A DNA stretch of 64,000 bases from Owenia fusiformis. Lineage: Eukaryota; Annelida; Polychaeta; Sabellida; Oweniidae. Both the position numbers and the translations under genes were made by a program. Positions 34,885 to 47,500 of the stretch are shown here, in pieces; within the stretch, counting starts at the first letter, position 1, and every line of letters starts with the position of its first letter. The DNA lies in assembly GCA_903813345.2 (NCBI GenBank), contig CAIIXF020000003.1:16010931-16074930 (forward strand). The letters run 5' to 3'. The notes under the pieces were generated by a model that saw only the letters and a list, made by a program, of their open reading frames with translations, was not told the DNA's origin and did not search any database.

Positions 34885-35118
34885 CTATTGAGGTTTGCGT
34901 TCAGGCCAGAATAAGGTGAAATTGCGAACGTCGGGTAATGGTAAGGTGAAGACTTTTTCACCTTCTATGGCCCTATCACCGCAGATTGACACCGAAAGTG
35001 TTTGATTGACTCTTGTATGACCTTCTAGACAGTCTTGCTGACCCGCCATTGGACCTGGTGTCCCCACATTAGCCTTAACCAATTCACCATCTCTCGGGAT
35101 TACACCATTGTTCGTCAT
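34885..35118 (-). CDS. Possible small gene, 77 residues, unknown
   Basis: An ATG-initiated open frame of 77 residues with protein-like composition: MTNNGVIPRDGELVKANVGT, then PMAGQQDCLEGHTRVNQTLS, GDRAIEGEKVFTLPLPDVRN and FTLFWPERKPQ at the stop. I recognise no family, signal peptide or membrane segment. A TATATAAA box sits upstream on the same strand (35152-35159), but only 33 bp separate it from the ATG, leaving a very short leader. It could also be an exon of a larger gene (a gtgaaa donor is available after IEG) or a chance open frame. Confidence 0.3.
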   Translation of the reverse strand: MTNNGVIPRDGELVKANVGTPGPMAGQQDCLEGHTRVNQTLSVSICGDRAIEGEKVFTLPLPDVRNFTLFWPERKPQ

Positions 35119-35151
35119 ATTATGACTTAGCTGAGTTCTACGCAATTATGG

Positions 35152-35159
35152 TTTATATA
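35152..35159 (-). promoter_or_regulatory. TATA-like box upstream of small ORF
   Basis: TATATAAA on the minus strand, 33 bp before the ATG at 35118. The surroundings are AT-rich, so this may be chance. Confidence 0.25.
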
Positions 35160-35987
35160 TGAATCAATTTTAAAAGTATGATTAGATGACTTATATAAAT
35201 AATTTATATATCTGGCTATTTATATTGTGACTATGAGATGACTGATTAAGACTTGTGGTAAAGGTAGAGGACGTGACTAAAAATACAAGGAGAGGGCAAA
35301 ACTGAAACATTTTATATTTTGGGCCCACATTTTGATAATTTTCGCCCTTTTTTCGTATAATGCCGTTAAAAGAGAAATGACGCTTATTTTGAAAACAATG
35401 TTCAAAAACATTTTTTTTTTAATTTGAAAAAAATTGAAAAATGGAAACCATCGAATATCACTTTTGAAACCAACGAATATCCCTTTTGGAATCATCGCAT
35501 ATTAAGAGGTGATCATCGTTGGTTTGGGGATATTTTGCTAAAATATAATATCAAAAAATATCTTCACACCATATTCGATCTAGGCTATATCCTTGCAACT
35601 CATGGGATAATTCTATATTTTTCAACCATGGAAATTAAGTACCTTATAAAGTTCCAAAATTCCAAAATATACTTAAGGTACGCGTTGTCTTGGCCTTAAA
35701 GTTTGCGAGATTCTCAAAAAATTGAAAAAAAAAATTATATAAAAAATTGAAAAAGATGTGAGAAAAATTTTGAAAAAATGAAAAAAAATTTGAAAATATA
35801 AATCAATGGAGAGTAGGACCATAAATTAATAGGACCTCCTACCCTTTTAAACCTGGCCTTGGTGATAGCTCTATGAAATATATGTCCCGCTCCCTCGAGA
35901 TATCTATTCTATATCCCGCTGTTATGTACCTGAAACCTCTTGTCATAGGATAAAGTAACATACATTGTTCTCTTTTGCCTGCAGCCT

Positions 35988-37795
35988 AATTAGACTCCAG
36001 ATGTCAATCTGGAGTCTATTGTTTTTGCCAGTATTCTTCTTCTTTATTATTCTTTTTATTCTTCTACCCACGTTTTCTCAGTAACCAGAAGACATTGAGT
36101 CAAGACCTGTATATGATCAATTTAGGTTCAGTATCTAGTTTCTCGGAAATTGGTTCAATTTTTTATCTAGGTCAAAGGTCAAGAACTAGGTCAAATCCAG
36201 TACTTTGTTACTTTTTTCAATTTTCTCAGTCGTCCTTCAATATTTTCGATCCAAGTTTTTTTCATTGTGTTCCTCATAAAAAAGTAGGAAAGCTAGGGTC
36301 GATTTAGTTTTTTGATATCTCAAACCGATTTTGAGATATGGCGTCCAGAAAGTAGGTCACACCAAAACGTGCTCCAAATTCAATGTATGAGTTATGAATT
36401 AGGGGTAGAATTTTGTCAGGAATCCGAATCTGCAAACCAAATTTCGATCCGACTTCTGGTTCGGAAGTAATGGCGTTTTGAAAACTCAAAAACCGCTAAA
36501 TTTTGTGCCCATGTTAAGTCAATGGGAAAAAAGATTTTTTTGAAGTGAAAAATACGAAATATAGACTGAATTCAGCTTAATTTAATGAAAGCCTTCAAAA
36601 GAAGGGGACCTCAAACGCCATCTAGCTTCAGAATTTGGACACCAAAATTCCTAGGTCAAAATCTAGGTCAGATTCAAAGGTTTTCCTTATTTTTGCGATT
36701 CTGACACTACACTTCAATTATATTCTTCGAAATTGAGTATACAAGTAGCCAAGAGTGTGCTAATAGTGTCAGCCTTTTGCCGTCAGAAAGTATTTTGACC
36801 CACTTTTGAGATATGGTGTCCGAAAAGTAGGTCAAAATAAAAAGTTCTCCAAATTCAATGTATGAGTTATGAATTAAGGGTAGAATTTTCTCAGGAATCC
36901 GAATCTGCAAATCAAATTTCGATCCGACTTCCGGTTCCGAAGTTATGGCGTTTTGAAAACTCAAAAATCGCTAAATTTTGTGTCCATGTTAATTCAATGT
37001 GAAAAAAGGTTTTTTTGAAGTGAAAAATACGAAATATAGACTGAGTTCAGCTTAATTTAATGAGAGCCTTCAAAAGAAATGGACCTCAAAAGCCATCTAG
37101 CTTCAGAATTTGGACACCAAAATTCCAAGGTCAAAATCTAGGTCAAATTTAAAGGTTTTCCTTATTTTTGCGATTCTGACACTACACTTCAATTATATTC
37201 TTCGAAATTGTGTATACATGTAGCCAAGAGTGTGCTTATAGTGTTAGCCTTTTGCCGTCAGAAAGTATTTTGACCCACTTTTGAGATATGGTGTACGAAA
37301 AGTAGGTCAAAATAAAAAGTTCTCCAAATTTAATGTATGAGTTATGAATTAGGAGAAGAATTTTGTCAGGAATCCGAATCTGCAAACCAAATTTCGATCC
37401 GACTTCCGGTTCGGAAGTTATGGCGTGTCCAAAAAGTAGGTCAAAATAAAAAGTTTCCAAATTTAACGTATGAGTTATGAATTAGGGGTAGAATTTTGTC
37501 AGTAGAATTCATCCATCCATCCTTCCTATCTGCTCCTATCCTTCCATTCTATCCTTTCTTCGTATTCTTTCCTTCCTAATCTTCCTATATCCTCTCCTAC
37601 CATATCCTTTCTTCCTATTCTGTTCTATCCTATCCTTCTTTCTTATTCTATCCTATCGTTCCTTCCCATTCTACCCTATCCTACCTTCCTATTTTATCCA
37701 TCCATCTTATTCTGGATGACTCAGTTTATTCTGGATGACTCGGCTTATTTTAGATGACTGGGCTTAAAAAAGTCTAGATCTGGAGTCTAAAATTG
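35988..37795. repeat. Tandemly repeated element, ~475-bp unit
   Basis: Opens with the palindrome 'AGACTCCAGATGTCAATCTG' continuing GAGTCT and closes with 'TCTAGATCTGGAGTCTAAAA'. Between them 'GAGATATGGTGTCC'-type landmarks recur at about 36332, 36809 and 37282 (spacing about 475 bp), each followed by 'GAAAAGTAGGTCAAAATAAA' and 'AATCCGAATCTGCAAA'; a shortened fourth unit starts near 37425. The minus strand keeps a similar open frame in each unit (NAITSEPEVGSKFGLQIRIP), but I know of no such protein. A diverged copy is at 51640-52560. Confidence 0.8.
37503..37775. repeat. Pyrimidine-rich CCTATCCTTCC tract and 20-bp repeats
   Basis: About 210 bp of almost pure pyrimidine on the plus strand (CATCCATCC, TTCCTATTC, TATCCT phrases) followed by three degenerate copies of 'TTATTCTGGATGACTCAG'. 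It forms the right end of the larger repeated element. Confidence 0.7.
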
Positions 37796-40464
37796 AACTT
37801 TGTTCAATTTCCAAAGTCTAGTTTTAGAACCTGCTTTCGCCGCTGAATATGAGCCTTAAAATGTCTGAAAAATCATAAAGTTGATCTGAAATTCTAAAAC
37901 TGCGACATCTTTAAATAAGTCGAACTACATTTTACTTTGATTTTGCAAAATGTTTTCCCAGTCACGAAAGGTGGTACGCAACTCACTTTCAACGTTTGTC
38001 ACGGAGACGTAGTTTGTTGAGCAATGCTTCCGCACAAGAGTTCCGTTTCTCTCTCTAAAGTACTAAGCTCTGGAACAGCTAGTGATAGGCTTGGGTAAGG
38101 AAATGAGACAGATCCCTATAAATCTCCGATTTCAGGCTACCATGAGCAGGTACATGCTGTTCGTTGTCTATAGGAGATCCGCAGCTCATTAGGGCTCAGA
38201 ATAGACTTGTACCTAGAAGGCATGTCAAATCTTTCCAAGAACAAATTCAATGAACAAGTTTGTCTTAAGTCTTACTTCATATTATTGAAAAGTTCAAACA
38301 AAGGTCTGAACAACTGTTTCATGGTGTAAATCCAGACGTAATAACCTAGTATGTTTTCTTCAATTTGCCCCGAATACGGTTCCATGCATTAAAAAGCTTG
38401 TTCAAGATGTCATAGATTGGGGCAACGATTAAAGTATCAATAGTATTAAATATGTCTTACACTTTATATAAGCAGTATCAAGTGTGTTTAACATTTTTAC
38501 ACGAGGGATTGTCCGACAACTATTACGTCATATATCTTAAAGAAATTGCTCCAATCGGATTATTTCATTGACCATCAAATAACGAATATCACGAGGATAT
38601 ATTTATTTTGGGGGTTGCTTAACAGAATGTAAACACAACATAGAAAACTAGTATTGCCGTAACGTCTTAAACTCTTCAATCGTGTGCTCCAGTTCCGGTT
38701 TTTAATAGAAATCAGTTCAAGCGAGAGAAATGCCCGAATTCTTTAGGTTGAATTTCGCGTGTCGAATGAGAACGCAAAACGACGCTTAAACTTTGGAAAT
38801 CACATTCGTCAAGACAGTAGCTGTTGCATAGTCGCGTTAGTAATCTCTCTGTAACAATAGCATCTAACCTTAGCGGACTGAAAAGGAGTTCAGGAGAGGT
38901 TTATTTTAGGACATTACAAACAACAATATTTAATAAAAGTCAAGGATTAAAATAAGGATGATTGACAGAATACTGTTTGTTTAATAGGGTGTATAGAACT
39001 ACAAATTAATGCACCGGTGTACATGTAAAACTTCTATTAAAAGGAAACAGAATCTATATTTTGAAAAACGTGTCACTGTATCCATTACAATCCTGATTTA
39101 CACTTCAAAAAAGGAGATATCTGATCATATACTGTAAGTAATTGAGATACGATTTAAGATGCAGAATTTGCCTAAATTGTTTTGGCCATAACTTTTAAAT
39201 CAATGGGTTATCTTTAAATAATGACAGAATTGTGTCAGGACTTTTAGAAAATGGCATTAAATGAACTTTCTTAAATGAACTTATGATGGATAAAATATGA
39301 TAAAATCGTGATGGCAATTATAACAAAACTTTACTAGTATTACTTACTCTCAGTGTGTCTAGCTGTCTTTTTATTTCCTTAAACCAAAATAATCAAACAC
39401 CACGAATCATTTTATGCGCACATTTCAATAAAGATACATTAATGGCCGTCGTCATGGAAACATGGTGTAAGTATTTTAAACGTCAAGGATTTTTAACACA
39501 AAGTGTGCAATGTAAAGTCTGATTTAACTATTTTTAACTTAAACTCCCAAGTCAACTTCTTAATAAACGATTAATGGAATAAAGTCGAGTTCGTCATCAA
39601 ATCAACGTAAGCGGGTAATAAGTATATTTTCTATGGGTTATATAGTATTTTCTTTTACATTCTGGATTATATTGAGTCATCCTTTGAACATCATCCACTC
39701 TATTCATTCCTTCAAAGGTGGATGATGTCAGGAACTTTGAATATGGAGGCTGCTATTTAACATGGATGGCGATTGTTGAATCTGCTCAATCGAGTCCATC
39801 GTTACAATGTACTAAATTGAAATGATAAGGTATAACAGTAATGAACAGGTGTAGATATATAGCAATATCCAAGTACAAGTATATATTGGATATTACATAA
39901 CTTTAAGTAATTTATTGGGAATCCAACAACTTATTATATCTGATAAGTCACAAAGTATGACATTCTACATTACCAGGCAATTACTTTGAGTGGATTCAAT
40001 GAATCGAGTAGTCCGCATTGGGACCAATGCAATACAGGTAGTCAAAGCCAAGGTGACGGAACTTAATCGACAAAATGTACACTAACTGCCCAAGACAACA
40101 AATAGCTAGATATCAAACAGAGTTTTAAAATATCCTATAAGTAAACCGAATGAGCTATACTAGATTGCCCTTTATGAATCCTGCGTGCCAGAATTGATAT
40201 AGGATTATAATTTATTTATAGTATATATTGCGTGACCTGACCTAAAGGTTAATATCATATATGTTATCAGATATCATGTATGTCAGCAATCTTTGGCATT
40301 GTTCACAATGTGTAAACAATTCTTGATATAGTTAATAATTGAAACAATTTAGTTTGAGTATATCATTATTATAAAGATAAGAGATGGTCAAGAGTCGTAA
40401 AAATCATTGCTAGCGAATATCAGAATTGAAATACGTTTCTAATGCTACACATTCTTTGTTTCAG
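37796..40464. other. No gene seen; upstream region of the RING gene
   Basis: AT-rich DNA without recognisable exons. It probably contains the promoter and non-coding first exon(s) of the RING gene, because an acceptor ('attctttgtttcag') at 40451-40464 precedes that gene's coding exon. Confidence 0.4.
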
Positions 40465-40614
40465 GACAGAGCAACGAGAAAGGAGAGACCTCACTTATTG
40501 AAGCTACACATCACATCCGTTAAACAAACACCGACACGCCTACGACTCTGCTAAGCACACGTAGGATAAGCAATCAATTAGAATTCGGGACTTGTACGAT
40601 TTATGTGCAGTGAA

Positions 40615-41481
40615 ATGGGTTACGATCTCGAAAGATTCGTCGGCCCCGTAAACGAGGGTCTGTTGTGTTGTATATGCCGTGACGTGCTGGAGGAGCCACT
40701 CCAATCACCGTGCGAACATTCCTTCTGTACTGCCTGCATCCAAGGGTGGCTTGTTCACGAGAACACGTGCCCCGAAGACCGACAGCTCCTCCTAGCATCG
40801 ATGTTGAAACCTATCCATCGTTATATGAAAAACGATTTAGCGAAACTCCAGGTTCGCTGCAAGAACACCGACGCTGGTTGTACACTTGTAACAAATCTTG
40901 AATTCGTATTAGCGCATCAAACTGACTGTGGGTACCATACCATTGAATGCACAAGCCCAGGGTGTACTGTAAAACTCGAGCGTCGTAAACTAGAAGACCA
41001 CTTGAAAGACTGTGACTACAGAATGAAGGAATGCCCACAGGGATGTGGCCTACCGATATTGTCCACCGACGATAAGAAACACAATTGTATTGCAGAACTA
41101 AGACATACCGTGGAGCTACTGCGCTCCGAGATGATCTGTAAAATGGATGATCAAAAACAGGACACTGAAACGAGGCTAGATGCCCAACGATGCCACATGG
41201 TTGTGAAAGAAAGCGGTCTACAATCTCAGATCGATGACCTCCACGCTCATTTATCGCGACAGACAACTGAACTCAGAATCCTACAAGAAATTGAAAGACA
41301 ACGACGAATTGAAATGGACAAAATTGAATTGGAGAAGAAGGAATTATTAGATTTGGTGAAATCAATGAGGGAAGAGATGAGCGAGAGGTTTGAGGCGATG
41401 AAAACACAAACATTACCGGGGAAAACGAAACAACATATGTGTATACAGTGTAACAAGAAAGAGAAAATTACTGTGATATGA
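40615..41481 (+). CDS. RNF41/NRDP1-like RING and TRAF-type zinc-finger E3 ligase
   Basis: Putative ubiquitin ligase of 288 residues in one coding exon. I chose the ATG at 40615 (MGYDLERFVG), which aligns with the start of NRDP1; an in-frame ATG at 40603 would add four residues. The RING is of the unusual C3HC3D type: Cys18, Cys21, Cys33, His35, Cys38, Cys41, Cys52, Asp55 ('TCPEDR'), as in NRDP1. TRAF/Sina-type zinc fingers follow at about 80-155 (VRCKNTDAGC, HQTDCGYHTIEC, HLKDCDYRMKECPQGCG, HNC). Residues about 160-265 are a predicted coiled coil rich in E, K, R and Q; the end is basic with CIQCNKKEK. The USP8-binding C-terminal domain of NRDP1 is missing, so this is a paralogue-like member and not the RNF41 orthologue. 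The 5' UTR is spliced (acceptor at 40463-40464). Confidence 0.88.
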   Translation: MGYDLERFVGPVNEGLLCCICRDVLEEPLQSPCEHSFCTACIQGWLVHENTCPEDRQLLLASMLKPIHRYMKNDLAKLQVRCKNTDAGCTLVTNLEFVLAHQTDCGYHTIECTSPGCTVKLERRKLEDHLKDCDYRMKECPQGCGLPILSTDDKKHNCIAELRHTVELLRSEMICKMDDQKQDTETRLDAQRCHMVVKESGLQSQIDDLHAHLSRQTTELRILQEIERQRRIEMDKIELEKKELLDLVKSMREEMSERFEAMKTQTLPGKTKQHMCIQCNKKEKITVI

Positions 41482-43110
41482 ATAATCTAGACCCAATATA
41501 AATGGTTGCTGTGTATTTTCAATATGAAGTAAAGCCTCGAGAAAATATGGCCAATGTATCGGTGGTTGACCGAATACAAAATGCAGTTCTTGGAACTATG
41601 CATCGGATTAGGTCGTATCATTAGCCCCAAATTATTATGCATGTGTCAGGGGAAATCTTGATCCATCAACGTATTTCATATGACTGAACGAATACACTGG
41701 TTTAATATAGTCATGGGATTCAGCTTTGTGATCTCCCGCAAAAAATATTAAAATATGGTCGACAATAGATCAAACCAAGTTCAATATGAATCTACAGCTT
41801 GGTTTTATTCAATATAAGCCAAGCTTGCTACGATCGTATCATACCAATGTAAAGCTTGCTAGGATTGTTTTATATACCGTTGTAAAGCTTTAAAATAGTT
41901 TCATATACCATTGTACATCTTACCAAAACCGTTTCATATGCCATTGATAAGCCTGAAATTGTTCTGGGGTGACATGTCCCAATTGTGTATTACGTTACAT
42001 GAGTTCTCTAAAGTTGCCAAATGACGCTATCTCCCAGATTTATACCGACATTTTGAACATTGAATCGATCGAAGCAGAGATTAATCATTGAACATGCGAA
42101 TGGACGACCAACACGTCAATAAGGAACTTGTGGTACAGCTTGGACGACTAATTACAAGTGACGTGTTTGTCTAAGCGTTGACCATTGTGAGGCTTCCGGT
42201 TTTTTCCTTATTTTGTATGGTTTTTGATGCCATTAGTATAAGTATCTTGACTAACCGCTGTGCAAACCAAGTTATACTGTAGTTGAAATTATTCATTTTG
42301 ATCTGGAATTGTTCATTTTAAATATTTCAGTGTCCGTACGAAAATTATTAAGACATTATTTAGCCATTTTTCTATTAATACAGACCTATAGTCCCTGAAG
42401 AAAAATTGGGTATAGATATTATAATCAACAGAACACAGTTAATACACCTAGCTCTTATCGTCCATACATTGCTTAAGACTCAGTCACATCTGCTTTACAT
42501 CGGGCGTACGGCGGCCGTAGCTTCACAAAATCGATATAGAAAATCTTCATCGTATTGCTTATTCCAATATTCTATGCTGCATATTTCTCTCGATTTTGGG
42601 AAGCTACGACCGCCATATGGTTGTCGTGGATCAAATATGGCAGAGACATTACAGCTTGATGATCAAACTGATCCAATGTACACATATTATATAGTTGATT
42701 TTACTTTGAGTTACAATTTACCCCCATATTACTGCGATACTTGTATGACATGTTTCAAAAATAAAAATGGTATTTTTATAACCAGTGGAAAAAGGACATT
42801 TGTATTCCAAGTAAAAGATTAATCAATTTGTTTGCTTAATTGATACCAATATATAAGGATGTATACAGCTTACTTATGTTTTACGCAGATATAAAGATGG
42901 CAGCACTGATAGAATTTTTATAAAAACCCCTGCATCATTTCTATGGCCTTTAGCCCAAGCTTTATAGCTACTATGCCTTCCACAGTAAGCTGCACCATGA
43001 CAGATTTTGTCACAAACAGTAAACAGTGAATAATAGAGCTTCAAAGAATTTGCTCATACTAGACTATATATGAAGCAAATCAATTCCCCTTTAAAATAAA
43101 ATAATACAAG
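41482..43110. other. No convincing gene; 42406-42822 open frame doubtful
   Basis: Tandem-like phrases 'AAGCTTGCTA' with 'TTTCATATACCATTGTA' recur at 41815-41960. A 138-codon open frame (42406-42822) has no recognisable motif, and its first part overlaps short inverted phrases ('CGGCGGCCGTAGCTTC' against 'GAAGCTACGACCGCC'), so it is more likely a degenerate palindromic repeat. Confidence 0.35.
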
Positions 43111-43114
43111 GCAT

Positions 43115-43225
43115 TAACATGCAAAATGTCACCACCTGCCATTTGTTACAGACGCTGATCAACCCAATCCAAAAAAGTTAGAGACAATAACAATATGTCA
43201 CCACTTCTATTGGTGACATAAAAAG
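43115..43225. repeat. Dispersed repeat with CACCACCTGCC core (copy 2)
   Basis: 'ATGCAAAATGTCACCACCTG' and 'CCATTTGTTACAGACGC' followed by 'ACAATATGTCACCACTTCTA'. It corresponds to the inverted copy at 1285-1410 and the fragment at 63735-63780. Confidence 0.5.
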
Positions 43226-43978
43226 ATCTGCTGATGGTGCCAAATGTTAATGCAGGCAGTTGCAGATTAAAAAAATGTCTTTAAATTCTAAAGTTCTTTT
43301 AATTACAAAACCTGAATAGTTCACTTTTTAACTATTTTATTTGATTACATTCTCTCATACAAAGTACATATCATTCAAAACCAAAGTTCAGTTCATAACC
43401 TACGACCTTTTGATCATTTCATATGTAGTAGTTTGAAAAGAACCACATAATATTCAACACTTGAGAGAAGTTAAAATGCAGGAATCAGTCCAATGTAATT
43501 TAACAATTCAGAATTATCTATAACAAATCAAAATATTTTTGAAAATTCAGCCATGGACTGTTTAATATACCAATACAATTCACAAACATCATTCTCATGA
43601 TTTGAAAGTGCAATCAGAAAATATCATTAAATTCTTATCAGTTACTTTTCTTTTTTAACTTGTTGAAATCCTCGACATATCCAACTCAGACTCAAATGTC
43701 CATTTCAGTTCGACATTTTAGGTATACATTTTTGACCAATCTGCTTATTTGGGCATATACTGCCAAAGAATCTAATGAAATAAAACCAAGAGACAAATAT
43801 TGATGTAACATGTATAGCTGAACTTCTCAAATATCATTCACTATAGAGTAAATTATGATAATTATCAAATTATTTAGAACCCTACTGTGGACTGGTCAGG
43901 GGTCGTTGGTCAGCCTTTTACACAAAACCATTTTTATAAACTCATCTGAGGTTAAGTCCATTGTGCTATAATCCAACT

Positions 43979-44185
43979 ACAGTAAAACCTGTCTAATTCA
44001 AACACCTCTGAGACCAGGTTTAAGTGTTCAGATTACCAGGTGTTCACATTTCAATGCTTTACGAAAATATGGAAGTCAAGGGGAGATAACAAATTTGGAA
44101 CCAAGAAGTGTTCACATTGAGAGGTGTTCACATTGAGAGGTGTTTGGATAAGAGAGGTGTTCTGATATATAGGTTTCACTGTAGT
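43979..44185. mobile_element. Miniature element with CAGTAAAACCT ends
   Basis: The left end 'CAGTAAAACCTGTCTAATTC' and the right end 'ATATAGGTTTCACTGTAG' form imperfect terminal inverted repeats. The interior has 'AGGTGTTCACATT' phrases repeated at least three times. Terminal CAGT-AACCT with a TA flank is the pattern of pogo/Tigger-type (Tc1/mariner) miniature elements. Related fragments lie at 44533-44620, 50715-50830 and 55262-55450. Confidence 0.6.
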
Positions 44186-44403
44186 TGATACCTAAATTAT
44201 CTATGCTGAGTGTTTTTGTAGTATAAGGTCCTTCATGTTCATGTTTAGATACATTATCCACTGCTTGTTTGATTGTACATTTTAAAATGAAAACTCTTGA
44301 TCTGAATCTGAGTAGTACAAGTATAGATGCAGGACAGGCGCACATAGGTGGGTGTTTAGATGCAGGCGCACATAGGTAGGTGTCTAGATGCAGGTGTTCA
44401 CTG

Positions 44404-44506
44404 TTATCTGGTATAAGATCGTTCATGTCTGTAATCTTTCCTCCCTCCATCACCGCGTCCCCCTCCCCCACCTCTGAACCCTCCCCTGGATGGGGGTGGC
44501 ATAAAC
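44404..44506 (-). CDS. VIRMA: VIRMA terminal exon
   Basis: Acceptor 'ttttgtttttcag'. One base completes arginine, then FMPPPSRGGFRGGGGGRGDG and RKDYRHERSYTR before TAA at 44406-44404. It resembles the human C-terminus, which ends in a similar RH-RSFTR. Confidence 0.92.
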
Positions 44507-47500
44507 CTGAAAAACAAAACAAACATTAATATACAGCAAAACCTGTCTTATCTTAAAATCTTTGTGACCCAGCCAAAAATGTTCAGATTTGCAGGTGTTC
44601 ACATTTCAAGGTTTTATAAATCAATAAAAAACATTTAGATTATAGAGATATCTTTTTTGAAATCGCCTTATCTCGGTACTCCTGAAGCCATTCATCTGTG
44701 ACAAGAACCATTACCATATAAGTGTCACAGTCAGTTGTAATTTACATTAACGATCTTGAATATCAATTGGTTCTTGAATTAAAATAACAGACATTTTTAC
44801 CATAGGCTAAGGGCGATAGAAATAATTTTTAAATAAAGATGGCATGGTAATCGATCTGTGTTTTAAAGATAATACTGGATTCTGTTGATGCTGCCATCTT
44901 TATATCGGCCCAGAACCTATGAATTTTACCTTTGATCTGGATCCTTTCCCATCCAATGACTACCACCTCTTCCTCTCCCACCTCCACCTCTTCCTCCCCC
45001 ACTGCCCCCTCCTGGTGGACTCTGCAAGCCTCCTGTGTCTCGCCTATTGTCACCAAAACTTTGACGTCGATTATCGCCAAAGCTACTTCGCCCACCACGA
45101 TTGTTGTCTCGTGTATTATTGTATGACGTACTGAAACAAGAATTAATTAATCAAACTCGGTATACTTTTATTATACATGTACTAATTCCTCCAACCTTTC
45201 TTTTTGAGAATTGTTTGGCGGTTCTTCAATTGACAATGTTAAATAACGTTAGTTCATTTACTCTTTTAAGGAACACCACTGCAAAGTTAAATCAAAATCT
45301 TGACAACAAGATCTAGTAGCAAGGAAATATTTGGTGCATTAAGAAGTGAAGGTTTCTCCATTAAAATCATGGTATGTAGCCTGAACGAACACTACTGTCG
45401 CCATCTATATTTCCATCTACATTGCAAGTGCTCTATTGCAACATGAGTCTGTGATCAAAATAAAATGGTAATTCAACATTTATCTATATTCAACTATCCC
45501 CTTTGAATGCTGGCTAATATGACCGCAAATGGAAACTTACTTTGAATGTGAGAAGCCGCCTCTAGTAGGACTTGGTGTGAAGGATGTCTTGGAATTGGAC
45601 CGCCAGGGACTGCCTCGACTGCTGTTCAAGCCACCATTGCTACTCCCACCGCGGGAACTATTACTGAATCCACTACCCCCACGAGAACTGAACCCACGTC
45701 CCCGATCACTAAATGTTCCCCCACCTCTTGAAGATCCACGATTACTGAACCCACCTCCTCCTCCCCCTCTTGAGCTATTATTTCCACCGCCACGGAATCC
45801 TCCACGTGTGTTGTTGTCATCCCGATTGCGACCATAATTCCCAGGAGGACTAAAGAAGCGACCTCTGTTGGAGAAATTACCCCGCCCTCCTCTGTCAAAA
45901 TTACTGCCACGCCCCCTGTCATTGAAATCCTGGAATGAAAAGCAAGAAGGTCACTATAAATGACATTGAGATTCACTTCCAATATCATCTTTTCCAGACT
46001 ACAAAGCTATATTTATTGAAAACAAAACTACAAAGAAAATCATAGTGGATGATAGATCAACAATCTTTATGGTCCTCAATTACATGTAGAATGTTATTTT
46101 GGTAAGTTATGCATTGACATGTTTTTCTAATTAAATAGAAGATTTCTACCTTCTGAAAACCTACCCTCTCAGGTCTGCGTGCTGGTTGAGGGGTGCGTTC
46201 CGTGTTGTTAGTTTCATCCGCTTGTGCCTGCTGGAAATCATCAACGTGCATGGATGGTGGCCTACTTGTGTTGGGAGCACGGGACCTAAATGCATCTCCT
46301 CTATTATAGGTGGAGCCACGACCAAATCCACGTCCTCGCATAGGAGCAACTAAAATTGTATTTTATTCATTTTATACATGAATTCACAAAAAAGAATAAT
46401 ATGATAAAAAAATTTTGAAACCAGAACAACGGCAACGCCAAAGCGTAGCGAATCCCATCGAACAGCCATGGAGGGCATTTTTGGAAACAAAGGATATAGC
46501 AAAAATGGCAGCCATTTTTCAAAATGGCCACCTTCTACCAAAAGTGCTATTAGACCATGTGCCATGCTTATGGTATTCACATACCAAATATAAACAAAAT
46601 CGCTCCATTACTTTTCAAGTTATAGTAAAATACGTTAAAATCAAAATGGCCACCTTCTACCAAAAGTGCCATTAGACAGTGTGTCGTGCTTAAAGTATTC
46701 ACATACCAAATATAAACAAAATCGCTCCACTACTTTTCGAGTAATAGTAAAATACGTTAAAATGGTGGCCATTTTGAAAAATGACCGCCTTCTACCAAAA
46801 GTGTCATTAGACAGTGTGCCATGCTTACAGTATTCACATACCAAATATGAACAAAATCGCTTCACTACTTTTTGAGTTATAGTAAAATTTGTTAAAATGG
46901 CGGCCATTTTTCACATTTTTTTTCAAAATGGTCGCCTTCTACCAAAAGTGTCATAGGACAGTGTGTCATGCTTAAAGTATACACATACCAAATATGAACA
47001 AAATCGCTCCACTACTTTTCGAGTTATAGTAAAATACGTTAAAATGGCGGCCATTTTGAAAAATGGCGTCCATTTTTCAAAATGGCCGCCTTCTACTAAA
47101 AGTGTCTTTAGACAGTGTGCAATGTTTATAGTATTCACATACCAAATATGAACAAAATCACTCCACTACTTTTCGAGTTACAGCAAAAATCGTAAAATAA
47201 CGAGTAAAGACCGCCATTTTTCAAGATGGCTGCCATGTGCTTCTTTAATATATACATTTCTAGATTTATTAATGTCGTATATAATTTTTTTACATCTAAA
47301 ACATATTGCTATTACAGTTTTACATATTGCACCTAAATTACTGTAAATTCGGCACTAAAATGGCCGCCATTTTGAAATGAGTGGCCATTTTGAAAATCAG
47401 CTTTCGAGCAGAACTTCTACCCCCATAGGGTATATGTGTACAAAATATGAACAAAATTGGGCCAACGGTATTTGAGTTATTGCCCGGACGGACGGACGGA

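Noticed and set aside
42406-42822. 138-codon plus-strand open frame
   Set aside because: Composition is not protein-like throughout, there is no motif, and inverted phrases suggest a degenerate palindromic repeat.
45529-45837. Proline/leucine-rich plus-strand open frame
   Set aside because: It is the antisense shadow of the glycine/arginine-rich VIRMA exon 45541-45929.
46350-47151. Several 60-88-codon frames on both strands
   Set aside because: They all fall in the tandem ATGGCGGCC array and repeat with its unit; they are periodic shadows.
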